From Marinilabilia salmonicolor JCM 21150 (GTDB lineage: Bacteria; Bacteroidota; Bacteroidia; Bacteroidales; Marinilabiliaceae): a DNA stretch of 64,000 nucleotides. A model generated the notes under the pieces. The model searched no databases, had not been told where the DNA came from, and saw only the letters and a program-made list of their open reading frames with translations. The stretch covers positions 62,001-126,000 of the forward strand of contig NZ_AJKI01000030.1 in the NCBI RefSeq assembly GCF_000259075.1, read 5' to 3'. Every line of letters begins with the position of its first letter. The first letter of the stretch is position 1. The position numbers were made by a program, and so were the translations under genes. Shown piece after piece: positions 34,021 to 43,657 of this stretch.

Positions 34021-34359
34021 TTAATGACTACATTGGTTGACACCTGCAATCAACTTATCTGCCAGAAAATCATCAACCAGTTCCAAAGGTTTTTTCGCAG
34101 GAACACCGATAACCGGTTGTACACCAAATTGCTTAAACAAATCAACAGCCTTTTGTCCAATTCCTCCAACAAGAACCACATTTACTCCTTCGTCGCTCAA
34201 CCAGCGCGGAATAATGCCTGGTTCATGAGGAGGAGGAACAACCTCTTTGGTTTGTTTAACCTCTCCATCAACAACATCAGCAATAAAAAAAAACTCACAA
34301 TGCCCAAAATGAGCACTCAAAACTCCGTTAACAACGGGAACTGCAATTCTCTGCTCCAT
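34021..34359 (-). CDS. NifX/NifB-family (dinitrogenase Fe-Mo cofactor) protein
   Basis: 112 residues: IAVPVVNGVLSAHFGHCEFFFIADV at the start with the H-F-G-H-C-E motif, PPHEPGIIPRWLSDEGVNVVLVGGIGQKAVDLF, typical of this domain in metal-handling clusters of anaerobes. It is a closer match to the family than the 6630-6953 copy, which lacks the HFGH motif. Operon with the DUF89 gene; a hairpin separates it from the DUF5320 gene. Confidence 0.88.
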   Translation of the reverse strand: MEQRIAVPVVNGVLSAHFGHCEFFFIADVVDGEVKQTKEVVPPPHEPGIIPRWLSDEGVNVVLVGGIGQKAVDLFKQFGVQPVIGVPAKKPLELVDDFLADKLIAGVNQCSH

Positions 34360-34386
34360 ATTTTACATTTAAAAAATTAACAAAAA

Positions 34387-34440
34387 CAACCGGCCGGATT
34401 AAACAAAACGCTATAAAACAATCATAAACCCGGCCGGTTG
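34387..34440 (-). terminator. Hairpin between the DUF5320 and NifX-like genes
   Basis: CAACCGGCCGG and CCGGCCGGTTG form an 11-bp GC-rich stem with a 32-base AT-rich loop. On the minus strand five T's follow, so it probably terminates or attenuates DUF5320 transcription before the NifX-like gene. Confidence 0.65.
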
Positions 34441-34474
34441 ATATCAATCATAAAGCAAGCACTGAAGAAATCAT

Positions 34475-34666
34475 TTAGAAGTTACCGCGGCCCTTCATCC
34501 CTCTGCCACGCCCACGACCACTATTCCCCTGGCCGATACGGCGGCCTGCACCGCGTCTGTCCTCATCATTGGTATATCCAGCATTGTCATTTCCGCTGCA
34601 GAGGCCTTTGCCTCTTCCGGTACGGGCACCTTGTCCCATTGGTCCGGTTTTGTCTCCTCGTGGCAT
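34475..34666 (-). CDS. Small Gly/Arg-rich DUF5320-type protein
   Basis: 63 residues opening MPRGDKTGPMGQGARTGRG and closing with repeated GRGRG. This pattern defines the small DUF5320 proteins found near NifX-like, Mrp and DUF134 genes in anaerobes. No function is known. The neighbourhood here (NifX-like, DUF89, DUF134) reproduces that association. Confidence 0.8.
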   Translation of the reverse strand: MPRGDKTGPMGQGARTGRGKGLCSGNDNAGYTNDEDRRGAGRRIGQGNSGRGRGRGMKGRGNF

Positions 34667-34744
34667 ATAAACCTATTTTAAGTAAAAAATCCTAAACCAC
34701 AAAGTGAACAAATGTTCATTTAAAAAGCAAATTTTTTTGAACTT

Positions 34745-35155
34745 TTATTTTATTGAATGCAACAACTCGGGAATAGTCAGGCGGGTAACTTTGTTCTTTT
34801 CATTCAGGGCGGTCATAACAAATAATGCTCTTGCAGAAAGAGCTTTTTCATTGGAATAGAGAGGTTCACTAAAAATCTCAACCTCCACTTCAAGCTTAAC
34901 CCCTCCTGCATTTTTTACATTTGCGACAACCTCGGCTATTGAATTTTCCTGAACCGGACAAATAAACTCCACATTCTCAACTTTAGCAGTGAACATTTTT
35001 TGACGGGTGGCGCGAGTTGCACAAATAAAAGCCACCTCATCCATCCACTTCATCAATTCTCCGCCAAAAAGAGTTTCATTGGCATTTAACGTACCGGGAA
35101 ACACCATTTTACACTGTCGGGTTTCTGCATCCCTAAAAAATTCCTGATGTGACAT
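34745..35155 (-). CDS. Acyl-CoA thioesterase, hotdog fold (YciA-like)
   Basis: From the chosen ATG at 35155 the protein has 136 residues (MSHQEFFRDAETRQ); an upstream in-frame ATG at 35236 gives an unlikely extension. Hotdog signatures: MVFPGTLNANETLFGGELMKWMDEVAFICATRAT, with the catalytic Asp in the WMDE segment. It hydrolyses acyl-CoAs in the cytoplasm. Divergent from the DUF134 gene. Confidence 0.88.
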   Translation of the reverse strand: MSHQEFFRDAETRQCKMVFPGTLNANETLFGGELMKWMDEVAFICATRATRQKMFTAKVENVEFICPVQENSIAEVVANVKNAGGVKLEVEVEIFSEPLYSNEKALSARALFVMTALNEKNKVTRLTIPELLHSIK

Positions 35156-35246
35156 AACGCTTAATTTTGCCTGCAAAAATAGAAATAAAAGTTGAGTTGC
35201 CGAACAATCGTTCACTACTGCAACAATAGGATTCAATGAAATTACC

Positions 35247-35254
35247 TATATTTG
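35247..35254 (+). promoter_or_regulatory. -7 box upstream of the DUF134 gene
   Basis: TATATTTG at 35247-35254 fits TAnnTTTG and lies 20 bases before the ATG. No clear -33 element was found at the right distance. Confidence 0.4.
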
Positions 35255-35274
35255 CAAAATAAAATTTTCAGTAG

Positions 35275-35679
35275 ATGCCAAATCAACGACGCCAAAGAAA
35301 GATTCAATCTCCTCCCCCCATGGATGGCTTTAAGCCTTATGGAGTGCGGATGAAAAACATGGAAAAAGTCATTTTACTTTTCGAAGAATACGAAGCCATT
35401 CGGCTGATAGATCATGAAGACCTGAACCAGGAAGAAGCTGCCGCAAGAATGGATGTTTCAAGGCCAACATTTACCCGCATTTACAAAAAAGCCCGGCAAA
35501 CAGTTGCCAAAGCACTGGTGGAAGGCAAGGCATTATTAATAGAAGGCGGAACTTACATTTCTGAAAACTATTGGGTTCGTTGCAGTAAATGCTCAAAACT
35601 GACAACCGCACCGGATCCGGTGAAGAATTGTCCTCATTGTCATTCAGATAAGATGAAAAACATTCATCAACCAGAATAA
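35275..35679 (+). CDS. DUF134 family DNA-binding protein
   Basis: 134 residues. FKPYGVRMKNMEKVILLFEEYEAIRLIDHEDLNQEEAAARMDVSRPTFTRIYKKAR is the DUF134 domain with a sigma-70 region-4-like HTH. The C terminus has a zinc ribbon (CSKC and CPHC). Members are predicted regulators of metal/Fe-S or NifX-containing clusters, so it is the candidate regulator of the DUF5320/NifX/DUF89 genes just upstream. Confidence 0.88.
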   Translation: MPNQRRQRKIQSPPPMDGFKPYGVRMKNMEKVILLFEEYEAIRLIDHEDLNQEEAAARMDVSRPTFTRIYKKARQTVAKALVEGKALLIEGGTYISENYWVRCSKCSKLTTAPDPVKNCPHCHSDKMKNIHQPE

Positions 35680-35680
35680 A

Positions 35681-35714
35681 AAAAACCGGCCATAAAAAAG
35701 CCGGTTTTTTTTAT
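35681..35714 (+). terminator. Terminator between convergent DUF134 and xylE genes
   Basis: AAAAACCGGC / GCCGGTTTTT stem with a 9-base loop; A and T runs on both sides suit bidirectional termination. Confidence 0.85.
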
Positions 35715-35730
35715 TTTATACTTTTAAGAG

Positions 35731-37116
35731 TCATTTTTCTTTTTCCCAAATTTCTTCCATATCCTCTAATGTCCGGCCTTTGGTTTCAGGAACAAATTTC
35801 CATACAAATATCAATGACAGAACACTCATGATGCCATAAACACTGTAAGTCATTGCTCCACTGAACTCCATCATAGCAGGGTAGGTAGATGAAATCAGGT
35901 AATTTGCAGACCACTGAGCGGCAACAGCAATAGCTACAGCTTTACCCCGTATCCTATTCGGGAATATCTCAGATATCAGCACCCAGGTAATGGGGCCCCA
36001 CGACATCATAAATGAAGCAGTATAAACAATCATAAACACAAGGGTACTGATGCCAATAACATCGAAATAGGCTAGGCCGGCAATGGCAAACATACCAATG
36101 GCCATACCCGAAGACCCAACAATCAACAAAGGTTTCCTACCCCATTTGTCAACAGTAAATATAGCCACAACCGTAAAGACCACATTCACAAGCCCCATGA
36201 TTACTGTTTGCATCATAGAAGCATCTTTAGCAGCACCCATGCTCTCAAAAATACGGGGGGCATAATACAAAGCAACATTGATACCCACGAACTGCTGGAA
36301 AATTGAGAGTAAAATACCAACAACAATAACGGTCTTCCCAAAGGAGAATAATTTACCGGAATGATGTTCCACACTGTTTTTAATATCCTTCATAATGGAA
36401 CGTGCCATTTCCTTACCGTTGATTCGGTTCAGAATACTAATGGCTTTTTCATCCTGATGATTCAACGCGAGGTAACGGGGCGTTTCAGGAACCAGAAAAA
36501 GTAACAAACCAAACAAACCGGCAGGAACCGTTTCTGATAAGAACATTCTTCTCCATCCTACCTCATTGATCCACTCCAATGTCTGACCATGTGCAATACC
36601 CCAGTTCACAAAATAAACCACCAGCATTCCGAATATGATGGCAAACTGATTTAGAGACACCAGTGTACCGCGAATTTTGGCAGGGGCAACTTCCCCAATG
36701 TACATCGGGCTCACAGCAGAAGCAAGTCCCACTCCGATTCCCCCGATTACCCGGTAGAAATTAAACATTACCAATAACCCAATACTGGGTTCTCCATCCT
36801 GAAAAAACAAAAATTCGGGATAAGCAGAACCCAACGCAGAGATGAAGAACAATATGGCAGCAAACTGAAGCGAGCGTTTCCGCCCGAATTTGGAAGCAAG
36901 AATACCAGAAATCAACCCACCAATAATACAACCTATTAAAGCGCTGGAAGTAGTAATTCCATGCACTAACGTACTCAAGCCCTGACTGTCAATCAGAAAT
37001 GCCTGCACAGACTTCTCTGCCCCTGAAATAACAGCCGTGTCATAGCCAAAAAGAAGTCCACCCAGGGTGGCTACAAGAGTAATAGCAATAACATAAAACT
37101 TATTTTGTTCTTTCAT
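35731..37116 (-). CDS. xylE: MFS sugar:proton symporter (xylose transporter XylE-like)
   Basis: 461 residues, 12 predicted membrane helices. Sugar porter signatures: GGLLFGYDTAVISGA, the two GRK(R/P) loops (KFGRKRSL, KWGRKPLL), RVIGGIGVGLASAVSPMYIGEVAPAKIRG, PETPRYL, QQFVGINVALYYAP and the closing PETKGRTLEDMEEIW. These are features of XylE/GLUT-like importers. It is last in a xylR-xylB-xylA-xylE run on the minus strand, which fixes the likely substrate as xylose. Confidence 0.9.
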   Translation of the reverse strand: MKEQNKFYVIAITLVATLGGLLFGYDTAVISGAEKSVQAFLIDSQGLSTLVHGITTSSALIGCIIGGLISGILASKFGRKRSLQFAAILFFISALGSAYPEFLFFQDGEPSIGLLVMFNFYRVIGGIGVGLASAVSPMYIGEVAPAKIRGTLVSLNQFAIIFGMLVVYFVNWGIAHGQTLEWINEVGWRRMFLSETVPAGLFGLLLFLVPETPRYLALNHQDEKAISILNRINGKEMARSIMKDIKNSVEHHSGKLFSFGKTVIVVGILLSIFQQFVGINVALYYAPRIFESMGAAKDASMMQTVIMGLVNVVFTVVAIFTVDKWGRKPLLIVGSSGMAIGMFAIAGLAYFDVIGISTLVFMIVYTASFMMSWGPITWVLISEIFPNRIRGKAVAIAVAAQWSANYLISSTYPAMMEFSGAMTYSVYGIMSVLSLIFVWKFVPETKGRTLEDMEEIWEKEK

Positions 37117-37272
37117 GAAAATATCTTTTATACTTAGTTTACAAAATACACTACGAAACTACAATAATTTAAATTAACTAAACAATATTAACAATTAATC
37201 TCCCGGTAAAAAAGAAGCGACAACTGAGAGTTACAGCGTCGCTTCCATATTTAGAAAAACCTACGGCATAGT

Positions 37273-38598
37273 TTAGATATACAGGTTAATCAATTGTTCA
37301 TAGAGTTCCTGCTTACCACTGGTCATTGCAGGCTCACCTGTTTCAAGAGCAATCTTACGCAGATCCCCAAGGGTCAATTTACCATTCTCAAATTCTGCTC
37401 CTTTACCATTGTCAAATGAAGAGTAACGAGCTGAACGCATGTTTTTGTAATCAGAGTCAGTCAGGATTTTGTCAGCTGACTTCAGAGCACGGGCAAAAAC
37501 GTCCATTGCAGCAATATGAGCAATAAATAGGTCATCACGATCGGTAGAGTTACGACGCAATTTTGCATCGAAATTCACACCACCGGTGGTGAAACCACCA
37601 GTCTCAAGAATTACAAGCATAGCTTCAATGGTCTCGTAGATATTGATGGGAAACTGATCTGTATCCCATCCGTTCTGATAGTCACCACGGTTGGCATCGA
37701 TACTTCCAAGTAATCCTGCATTAGCAGCCATCTGCAATTCATGCTGGAAGGTATGCTGAGCCAAGGTAGCATGGTTAACTTCGATATTGAGTTTAAAGTC
37801 CTTGTCCAAACCATACTGACGCAGGAAACCAATTACAGTTTCAGAGTCAAAATCGTACTGGTGCTTAGTGGGCTCCATTGGCTTAGGCTCAATCAGGAAA
37901 GTCCCGTTAAACCCATTTTTACGACCATAATCACGCGCCATAGTGAGCAACTGAGCCAAATGTTCTTTTTCACGCTTGGTATCGGTATTCAGTAAAGACA
38001 TATAACCTTCACGTCCTCCCCAGAAAACATAATTTTCACCACCAAGAGCAACAGTAGCATCAATGGCATTTTTAATCTGAGTTCCGGCGTGGGCAAGCAC
38101 ATTAAAATCGGGGTTGGTACCGGCACCGTTCATATAACGGGGGTTGCTGAACACATTGGCAGTACCCCAAAGCAACTTGATACCAGTAGCTTTTTGCTTT
38201 TCCTTAGCATAATCAATCATGGTTTGAAGGCGCTTCTCAATATCTCCGACAGCACCATCTTCTACAACATCAATGTCGTGAAAGCACCAGAAAGGCATAC
38301 CCAGCTTGGTCATAAACTCAAAAGCAGCATCCATACGGTTTTTGTTACGCTCCTCTACATCAGACGAAGCATCCCATGGAAATTTGGTTGTACCACCACC
38401 AAACGGATCGCCACCATCACCGGTCATTGCATGCCAGTATGAAAGCGCAAAGCGAAAATGCTCCTTCATGGTTTTTCCGGCAACAACCTCATCTTCGTTA
38501 TACCATTTGAAAGCCAAAGGATTCTTTGAATCTTTACCCTCAAATTTAATTTTCCCTATCCCGGGAAAGTACTCTTGTTTTCCAATTAATACATCCAT
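37273..38598 (-). CDS. xylA: Xylose isomerase
   Basis: 441 residues, class II length. Interconverts xylose and xylulose. Active-site blocks: [84 protein letters not shown] (metal and catalytic residues). It lies 6 bases after xylB. Confidence 0.96.
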   Translation of the reverse strand: MDVLIGKQEYFPGIGKIKFEGKDSKNPLAFKWYNEDEVVAGKTMKEHFRFALSYWHAMTGDGGDPFGGGTTKFPWDASSDVEERNKNRMDAAFEFMTKLGMPFWCFHDIDVVEDGAVGDIEKRLQTMIDYAKEKQKATGIKLLWGTANVFSNPRYMNGAGTNPDFNVLAHAGTQIKNAIDATVALGGENYVFWGGREGYMSLLNTDTKREKEHLAQLLTMARDYGRKNGFNGTFLIEPKPMEPTKHQYDFDSETVIGFLRQYGLDKDFKLNIEVNHATLAQHTFQHELQMAANAGLLGSIDANRGDYQNGWDTDQFPINIYETIEAMLVILETGGFTTGGVNFDAKLRRNSTDRDDLFIAHIAAMDVFARALKSADKILTDSDYKNMRSARYSSFDNGKGAEFENGKLTLGDLRKIALETGEPAMTSGKQELYEQLINLYI

Positions 38599-38604
38599 TG
38601 TTCT

Positions 38605-40089
38605 TTATTTTAAAAGTTTATTTAATTGTTGCTTCCAGTCTTCGTAATGTTCATTCACTTTGTCCTTATCAGCATCAGGCTTAATAACCTCGAGCCGGGT
38701 GAGATTATCGAAAGCTTCCTTCGGACTATTCCAGATACCGGCACCTACCGCCGCCCCACGGGCAGCCCCCAGAGATCCATCGGTATCATACAGTTCAATA
38801 GTTGCATCGGCCAGGTTGGCAAGTGTTTGGCGGAATAGCGGACTCAGGAACATATTGGCTTTTCCGGCACGAATCACTTTGGTATTTACTCCCATATCAG
38901 CCATAATATCCATCCCATACCTAAAGGAAAAGGCAATACCTTCCTGACCTGCTCTCAGCAGGTGTGCTTGTTTATGAATATTAAAGTTCAATCCTTTAAG
39001 CACAGCACCGGGATTAACATCTTCCAAAACCCGTTCAGCCCCATTTCCGAATGGGAAAAACCGCAGTCCTTCAGCCCCCACAGGAGCTTGCATTGCCACC
39101 TCATTAATTTCGGGATAATCCAGTTCTTTAGCAGTATTCTGACGCAACCAGGCATTAAGAATACCGGTTCCGTTGATGCAGAGTAGGATTCCCAGGCGAC
39201 GCTGATCGGCAGTATGGTTCACATGAGCGAATGTATTCACTCTTGATTTCGGATCGGGAGCCAATCTGTCGCTAACTCCGTAAACCACTCCGGAAGTTCC
39301 TGCGGTTGCAGCTACCTCCCCTGGTTCCAGTACATTCAATGAGAATGCATTGTTAGGCTGATCACCAGCTCTATAAGCTACAGGAATACCTACAGGCAAT
39401 CCCAGTTCGGAAGCTACCCTGGAAGTCAACTCTCCCTGAGGAGCAAAAGTTCCAACCTGTTCAGGTAAAAGATCCTCTGCGAATCCAAAATATTCAAGCA
39501 ATTCTTTTGAAACGGCGTCTGATTGAAAATCCACAAAGATTCCTTCAGACAACCCCGACAATGTGGTCGTTTTCTTCCCTGTAAGCCGGTAGGCAATATA
39601 ATCACCGGGAAGCATAATTTTATCAATGCGTTTATAAACTTCAGGTTCATTTTCCTTAACCCACTTCAATTTCGCAGCAGTAAAATTACCGGGAGAATTG
39701 AGCAAATGATTCAATGACCATTCCTCACCAAGAGTTTTAAATGCCTCACGCCCATAATCAACAGCCCGGCTATCACACCAGATTATAGATGGCCGAACCA
39801 CATTTCCGTCTTTATCAAGAGCCACGAGTCCATGCATCTGATAGGTAATACCAATGGCTTTAATTTCAGATACATCAATCTTCGCAGTATCCAAAACTTC
39901 CTTAAGTGCATTTTTAATATTTTCCCACCAATCTTCAGGTGCCTGTTCAGCCCATTCAGCCTTTGGAACCGAAATGGCCATCTCTGTTTTTGGATAAAAT
40001 GCCGAGGCGGCGCTGGTACCTTTCTCTATATCCAGAAGACTTACCTTTACTGATGAGCTTCCTATGTCAAAACCAAGTGTGTACTTCAT
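38605..40089 (-). CDS. xylB: Xylulokinase
   Basis: 494 residues of the FGGY kinase fold. Phosphorylates xylulose for the pentose phosphate pathway. ATP site DIGSSSVKVSLLDI (residues 6-19), catalytic region TYQMHGLVALDKDG, and GTSGVVYGVSD plus AGQEGIAFSFRYGM in domain 2. Its start follows a copy of an ACCAGAACAGA motif also found before xylR. Confidence 0.95.
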   Translation of the reverse strand: MKYTLGFDIGSSSVKVSLLDIEKGTSAASAFYPKTEMAISVPKAEWAEQAPEDWWENIKNALKEVLDTAKIDVSEIKAIGITYQMHGLVALDKDGNVVRPSIIWCDSRAVDYGREAFKTLGEEWSLNHLLNSPGNFTAAKLKWVKENEPEVYKRIDKIMLPGDYIAYRLTGKKTTTLSGLSEGIFVDFQSDAVSKELLEYFGFAEDLLPEQVGTFAPQGELTSRVASELGLPVGIPVAYRAGDQPNNAFSLNVLEPGEVAATAGTSGVVYGVSDRLAPDPKSRVNTFAHVNHTADQRRLGILLCINGTGILNAWLRQNTAKELDYPEINEVAMQAPVGAEGLRFFPFGNGAERVLEDVNPGAVLKGLNFNIHKQAHLLRAGQEGIAFSFRYGMDIMADMGVNTKVIRAGKANMFLSPLFRQTLANLADATIELYDTDGSLGAARGAAVGAGIWNSPKEAFDNLTRLEVIKPDADKDKVNEHYEDWKQQLNKLLK

Positions 40090-40101
40090 CTTACTCTGTT
40101 C

Positions 40102-40112
40102 TGTTCTGGTTA
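40102..40112 (-). promoter_or_regulatory. Repeated ACCAGAACAGA motif upstream of xylB
   Basis: ACCAGAACAGA on the minus strand, 12 bases before the xylB start, with a further ACAGA immediately after. The identical 11-mer lies directly before xylR. A shared operator for XylR is the simplest idea; function is not shown. Confidence 0.4.
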
Positions 40113-40157
40113 GATATTTAAAATTCTTTGTATTAGTCCGTTATTAATTTTATTTTA

Positions 40158-41171
40158 TTATAAGGATTCTCTGATTCGTAAAGTAGTTGGAATACAGAGT
40201 CGCATGGGCTCATCATTGGCCACAAACTCAGCTGCTTTCCTGCCCATTTCTGCAAAATCAGTTGACAGGACAGTGATTCCTTTGTAAATAAACTTCTTCA
40301 TTGGTGTTTCATTGTAAGAAATAAACCCAACATCCTGTCCGGGCTCCAGATTTTTCTCCCGTGTTTGTTCAAGAAACCGACCAAGAATCCGGTCACTTAC
40401 ACTAATATAAGCAACCCCTTTCTTAATATCAAATAAATCACTGTTTTTTAAGACATCATATTTGACATGATGTTTCTTGCAAAACTTAATAAAATAATTA
40501 GCCGATTCATATGGGTGATTGGTGTATTCGGGATAAATAAACTCAAAATGATTATATTTTTTAATCAGATGCAGTGCCTTTTCCAATTCATCAAACAGTG
40601 GCCGACCAAAGTCCTGATAAAGAATATTACTTTCAGGTGTTGAGTACAGATTCCAGTCAATGAGCAAAAGCTTATCCTGGGGAATAACGCCCAAAATGTC
40701 CTGCATAGAAGGATCATCAAACGGCATTACCACATATTTAGCATATTTTCCAATGCTTTCCTCTATCTGTTTTTTAAATACATCAGGTTTATAGTGGTGA
40801 AAATGAACATCTGCGATGACATTTTTCGGCAAATTCTTAAAGAAAGAATCGTACAGCACCTCTTTGTAAGCCTTAAAGGTATCAAGAAACAAAAATACTC
40901 TTCTAATTTCTTTGGCAATAAAATACCCTTTATTCGGCACACTTTCAATCACACCCTGCTCTTTCAACAAAGAGTATGCTTTAAAAACAGTATCTCTTGA
41001 AAGGGAATATTCTTTGCAAACCTGATTTACGGATGGCAAATGGTCACCTATGCTAAGCTTTTTTTCTGAAATTGCATTGTTTACAGACTCTACCAACTGA
41101 CGAAACTTTGGAACATCCGAAGTACTGTCAATCAGGAACTTAAACTCGTATTTTTTGTTATTTTCAGCCAT
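40158..41171 (-). CDS. xylR: GntR-type regulator with sugar-binding domain (XylR)
   Basis: 337 residues. N-terminal GntR winged HTH (LSIGDHLPSVNQVCKEYSLSRDTVFKAYSLLKEQGVIESVPNKGYFI, about 36-81), then a LacI/PBP1-like ligand domain ending in TPMKKFIYKGITVLSTDFAEMGRKAAEFV. This architecture matches XylR repressors of Bacteroides-type xyl operons. It is transcribed first in the xyl run, so it probably regulates itself as well as xylBAE. Confidence 0.88.
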   Translation of the reverse strand: MAENNKKYEFKFLIDSTSDVPKFRQLVESVNNAISEKKLSIGDHLPSVNQVCKEYSLSRDTVFKAYSLLKEQGVIESVPNKGYFIAKEIRRVFLFLDTFKAYKEVLYDSFFKNLPKNVIADVHFHHYKPDVFKKQIEESIGKYAKYVVMPFDDPSMQDILGVIPQDKLLLIDWNLYSTPESNILYQDFGRPLFDELEKALHLIKKYNHFEFIYPEYTNHPYESANYFIKFCKKHHVKYDVLKNSDLFDIKKGVAYISVSDRILGRFLEQTREKNLEPGQDVGFISYNETPMKKFIYKGITVLSTDFAEMGRKAAEFVANDEPMRLCIPTTLRIRESL

Positions 41172-41202
41172 TCTGTTCTGGTATGTGGACAGTGCAAATA
41201 TA
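41172..41202 (-). promoter_or_regulatory. xylR promoter and repeated motif
   Basis: TATATTTG on the minus strand (41195-41202) fits the -7 consensus. The 11-mer ACCAGAACAGA (41172-41182) abuts the start codon, where bound repressor would block transcription. The rest of the gap to about 41380 shows no gene. Confidence 0.5.
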
Positions 41203-41383
41203 GTTTATTTATAATTACGACCATAAAATGTTCAATAAAAAAATTCCACTCACCCAAACATCAAACGCTAAAACATTGGTTTAAAAATAATTAATTCGCA
41301 TTTTTTTTTTCAACAATCAATTTTATTCTCTATCCTGCCTTACAAATAAAAAATTAAGGTGTAAACCGACTAAAACAAGAGAG

Positions 41384-41969
41384 CAACAACCGGAGGTTTT
41401 TAGTTGCCTCCCCCATCTCTGCTCAATAATTAAAGCAGGTTAAGAATGTTTATTTTGAACAGGTTTGGTTAAATATCATTAATAAACCCCCTCCCGGGCC
41501 AATAAAACAAATAAAGAGACTACATTTGCACCGGTTTTGGAAGAAATTTGTTTAAAAACAGAAACTTTTGAAACAGGTCGCTGCAATTGTCAGTCAAACT
41601 AAAATCTGCAAATCAGATATTGATCATACAGTTGCCAAACCTGACCGGACAAAACGATAGAAGATCCAATCGTCCGGCTTTTTACTTCACGTTAATTCAA
41701 CCAAAAAAGATGGGCGGTTGTGAAAGCGTGAAACTCATTACTGGGAACACGTTTCTTTTTTGGTTGTAAGCATTCCGCAAATTCTATCAAAGAAACATTT
41801 TGGGATTTTAAAGGTAACGTCAGGATTTTACTGACATACCAAGATATGTCTGATCGGTAAACGTTCAGTCATCCTGGAGTTTTATAATGTCATTTTCCAG
41901 CAAGACAAGAAATTGGGTCCATCTTACAAAATGCATATCACCCAAAAGGTGATTTCTAATTTATCATTT
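41384..41969 (+). other. Long structured 5' leader of the DEAD-box helicase gene
   Basis: About 590 bases with several strong foldbacks: CCGGAC/GTCCGG (41645-41677) followed by CTTTTTAC, a perfect 13-bp pair CAACCAAAAAAGA / TCTTTTTTGGTTG (41698-41710, 41754-41766), and CAGGAT..ACTGA/TCAGT..ATCCTG (41821-41876). Frames inside show no protein features. Long structured leaders are known on cold-induced helicase mRNAs; whether this is one is inference. Confidence 0.5.
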
Positions 41970-43589
41970 ATGATTACATTTAAAGAAACCGGGTTGAAAC
42001 CCGAAATTTTAAAATCTCTGGACGAAATGGGATTTGAAACACCAACCCCCATTCAGGCAGAGACCATACCTTACATTCTGGAATCCACCAATGACCTGGT
42101 AGCCCTGGCCCAAACAGGCACAGGTAAAACAGCTGCTTTTGGACTGCCGGTTCTTAATAAAATAGAGACCGATAAAAAGGATATTCAAAGCATTGTTCTT
42201 TGTCCAACCAGAGAATTGTGTCTCCAGATAACCAGCGATCTCCACAAATTCAGCAGCAATTCTCCTATTACGGTTGTTCCTGTTTACGGTGGAGAACCTA
42301 TCTATCGCCAGCTGGGTGCGCTCAAAAAAGGCTGCCACATGGTCGTAGGTACCCCCGGACGTGTAAATGACCTCATCAACCGGGAAAAACTGGATCTGTC
42401 CTCTGTTCGTTTTCTGATCCTGGACGAGGCGGATGAGATGTTGAAGATGGGATTCAAGGATGAGATGGATGCCATACTGGCTCAGACACCCGCCATGAAG
42501 CAAACACTGTTATTCTCAGCAACCATGCCTCCGGATATTGCCTCATTGACCGGAAGATATATGAACACCCCGCACAGAATTAGTGTTACCAGTCAAAATA
42601 AAACAGCAGAAAATATCGACCATAAATATATGGTCACCTCACCTCCGACCCTTTATCCGGCATTGCGACGATTTGCAGATATGCATACCGACATCTACAG
42701 CATTGTATTTTGTCGCACACGACAGGAAACAAAGGATATTGCAGACAAACTTATTGCAGACGGATACAATGCCGACTCACTGCATGGAGACCTTTCTCAG
42801 GGCCAAAGAGACCTTGTAATGGGACGTTTTCGCAAAAAGCATCTTCAGATTCTGGTCGCAACAGACGTTGCTGCCAGAGGACTTGATGTAACTGAGTTGA
42901 CCCACGTAATTCACTATCATCTTCCCGATGACCCGGAAAACTACGTACACCGAAGCGGAAGAACCGGCCGGGCAGGCAAATCCGGTATTTCAATGGCCAT
43001 CATCACACCGGGAGAGCAAAGAAAAATTAAGATGCTGGAAAAACAAGTAAAAACATCCTTCACCAAGGAAATGATTCCGCAGGGGAAAGAAGTTTTCAAG
43101 CGCCGTTTATCCACATATCTGGACAATGTGGCAGAGTTTGATGAACAGCAATTCCCGGTGGCTGAATTTGAAGATGTAATCAATGAAAAACTGGGACATC
43201 TGAGCAAGGAAGAATTACTGAATAAATTTATGTCGAAAGAATTTGGCCGGATTTATCAGGAATACAAAAATTCAACAGACCTGAATTCAACCGGTAATTC
43301 GGCCCAAAGAAAAGGACGCGGTCCCAAAAAAGCAGGAGCAGGACGAAAAAGCAACCGCCTTTCCCGATTTTCCATCAACCTGGGAGAAAAAAATAACCTT
43401 CGTCCCGATTTACTGATCAACATTATCAACAGACATACCCCGGAGTACAAAATCCGCATTGGAAAAATTGATATTCAAAACAAACACACTGTATTTGAAG
43501 CAGACGGTAATTACGAGAAAGAATTAATCAAAGCTTTCCGGAAAGCTCGTTACAAAGGAAATAATCTTTCCGTCCAGACATTCCGTTAG
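41970..43589 (+). CDS. deaD: DEAD-box RNA helicase (DeaD/CsdA-like)
   Basis: 539 residues from the chosen ATG at 41970 (MITFKETGLKPEIL); an in-frame ATG at 41913 would add an unconserved stretch. Q motif (FETPTPIQAET), Walker A AQTGTGKTAAF, PTRELCLQ, LDEADEML, SATMP and HRSGRTGRAGK are all present. After a linker rich in Lys/Gly/Arg, the C terminus (LRPDLLINIINR...GKIDIQNKHTVFEAD) is a DbpA/CsdA RNA-binding domain. It probably acts in ribosome assembly and RNA decay, particularly in the cold. Confidence 0.92.
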   Translation: MITFKETGLKPEILKSLDEMGFETPTPIQAETIPYILESTNDLVALAQTGTGKTAAFGLPVLNKIETDKKDIQSIVLCPTRELCLQITSDLHKFSSNSPITVVPVYGGEPIYRQLGALKKGCHMVVGTPGRVNDLINREKLDLSSVRFLILDEADEMLKMGFKDEMDAILAQTPAMKQTLLFSATMPPDIASLTGRYMNTPHRISVTSQNKTAENIDHKYMVTSPPTLYPALRRFADMHTDIYSIVFCRTRQETKDIADKLIADGYNADSLHGDLSQGQRDLVMGRFRKKHLQILVATDVAARGLDVTELTHVIHYHLPDDPENYVHRSGRTGRAGKSGISMAIITPGEQRKIKMLEKQVKTSFTKEMIPQGKEVFKRRLSTYLDNVAEFDEQQFPVAEFEDVINEKLGHLSKEELLNKFMSKEFGRIYQEYKNSTDLNSTGNSAQRKGRGPKKAGAGRKSNRLSRFSINLGEKNNLRPDLLINIINRHTPEYKIRIGKIDIQNKHTVFEADGNYEKELIKAFRKARYKGNNLSVQTFR

Positions 43590-43612
43590 GAACAAGAAAA
43601 CAAACATTTACA

Positions 43613-43648
43613 AAACCGTGGTATTTTATGATATCACGGTTTTTTTTT
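43613..43648 (+). terminator. Intrinsic terminator of the helicase gene
   Basis: AAACCGTG / CACGGTTT stem, with further TAT/ATA pairing inside, followed by nine T's. Confidence 0.85.
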
Positions 43649-43657
43649 CAAAAAAAA

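Noticed and set aside
41587-41769. 60-residue ORF in the helicase leader
   Set aside because: It lies across the strong 13-bp stem and lacks protein features; the sequence is better explained as structured RNA.
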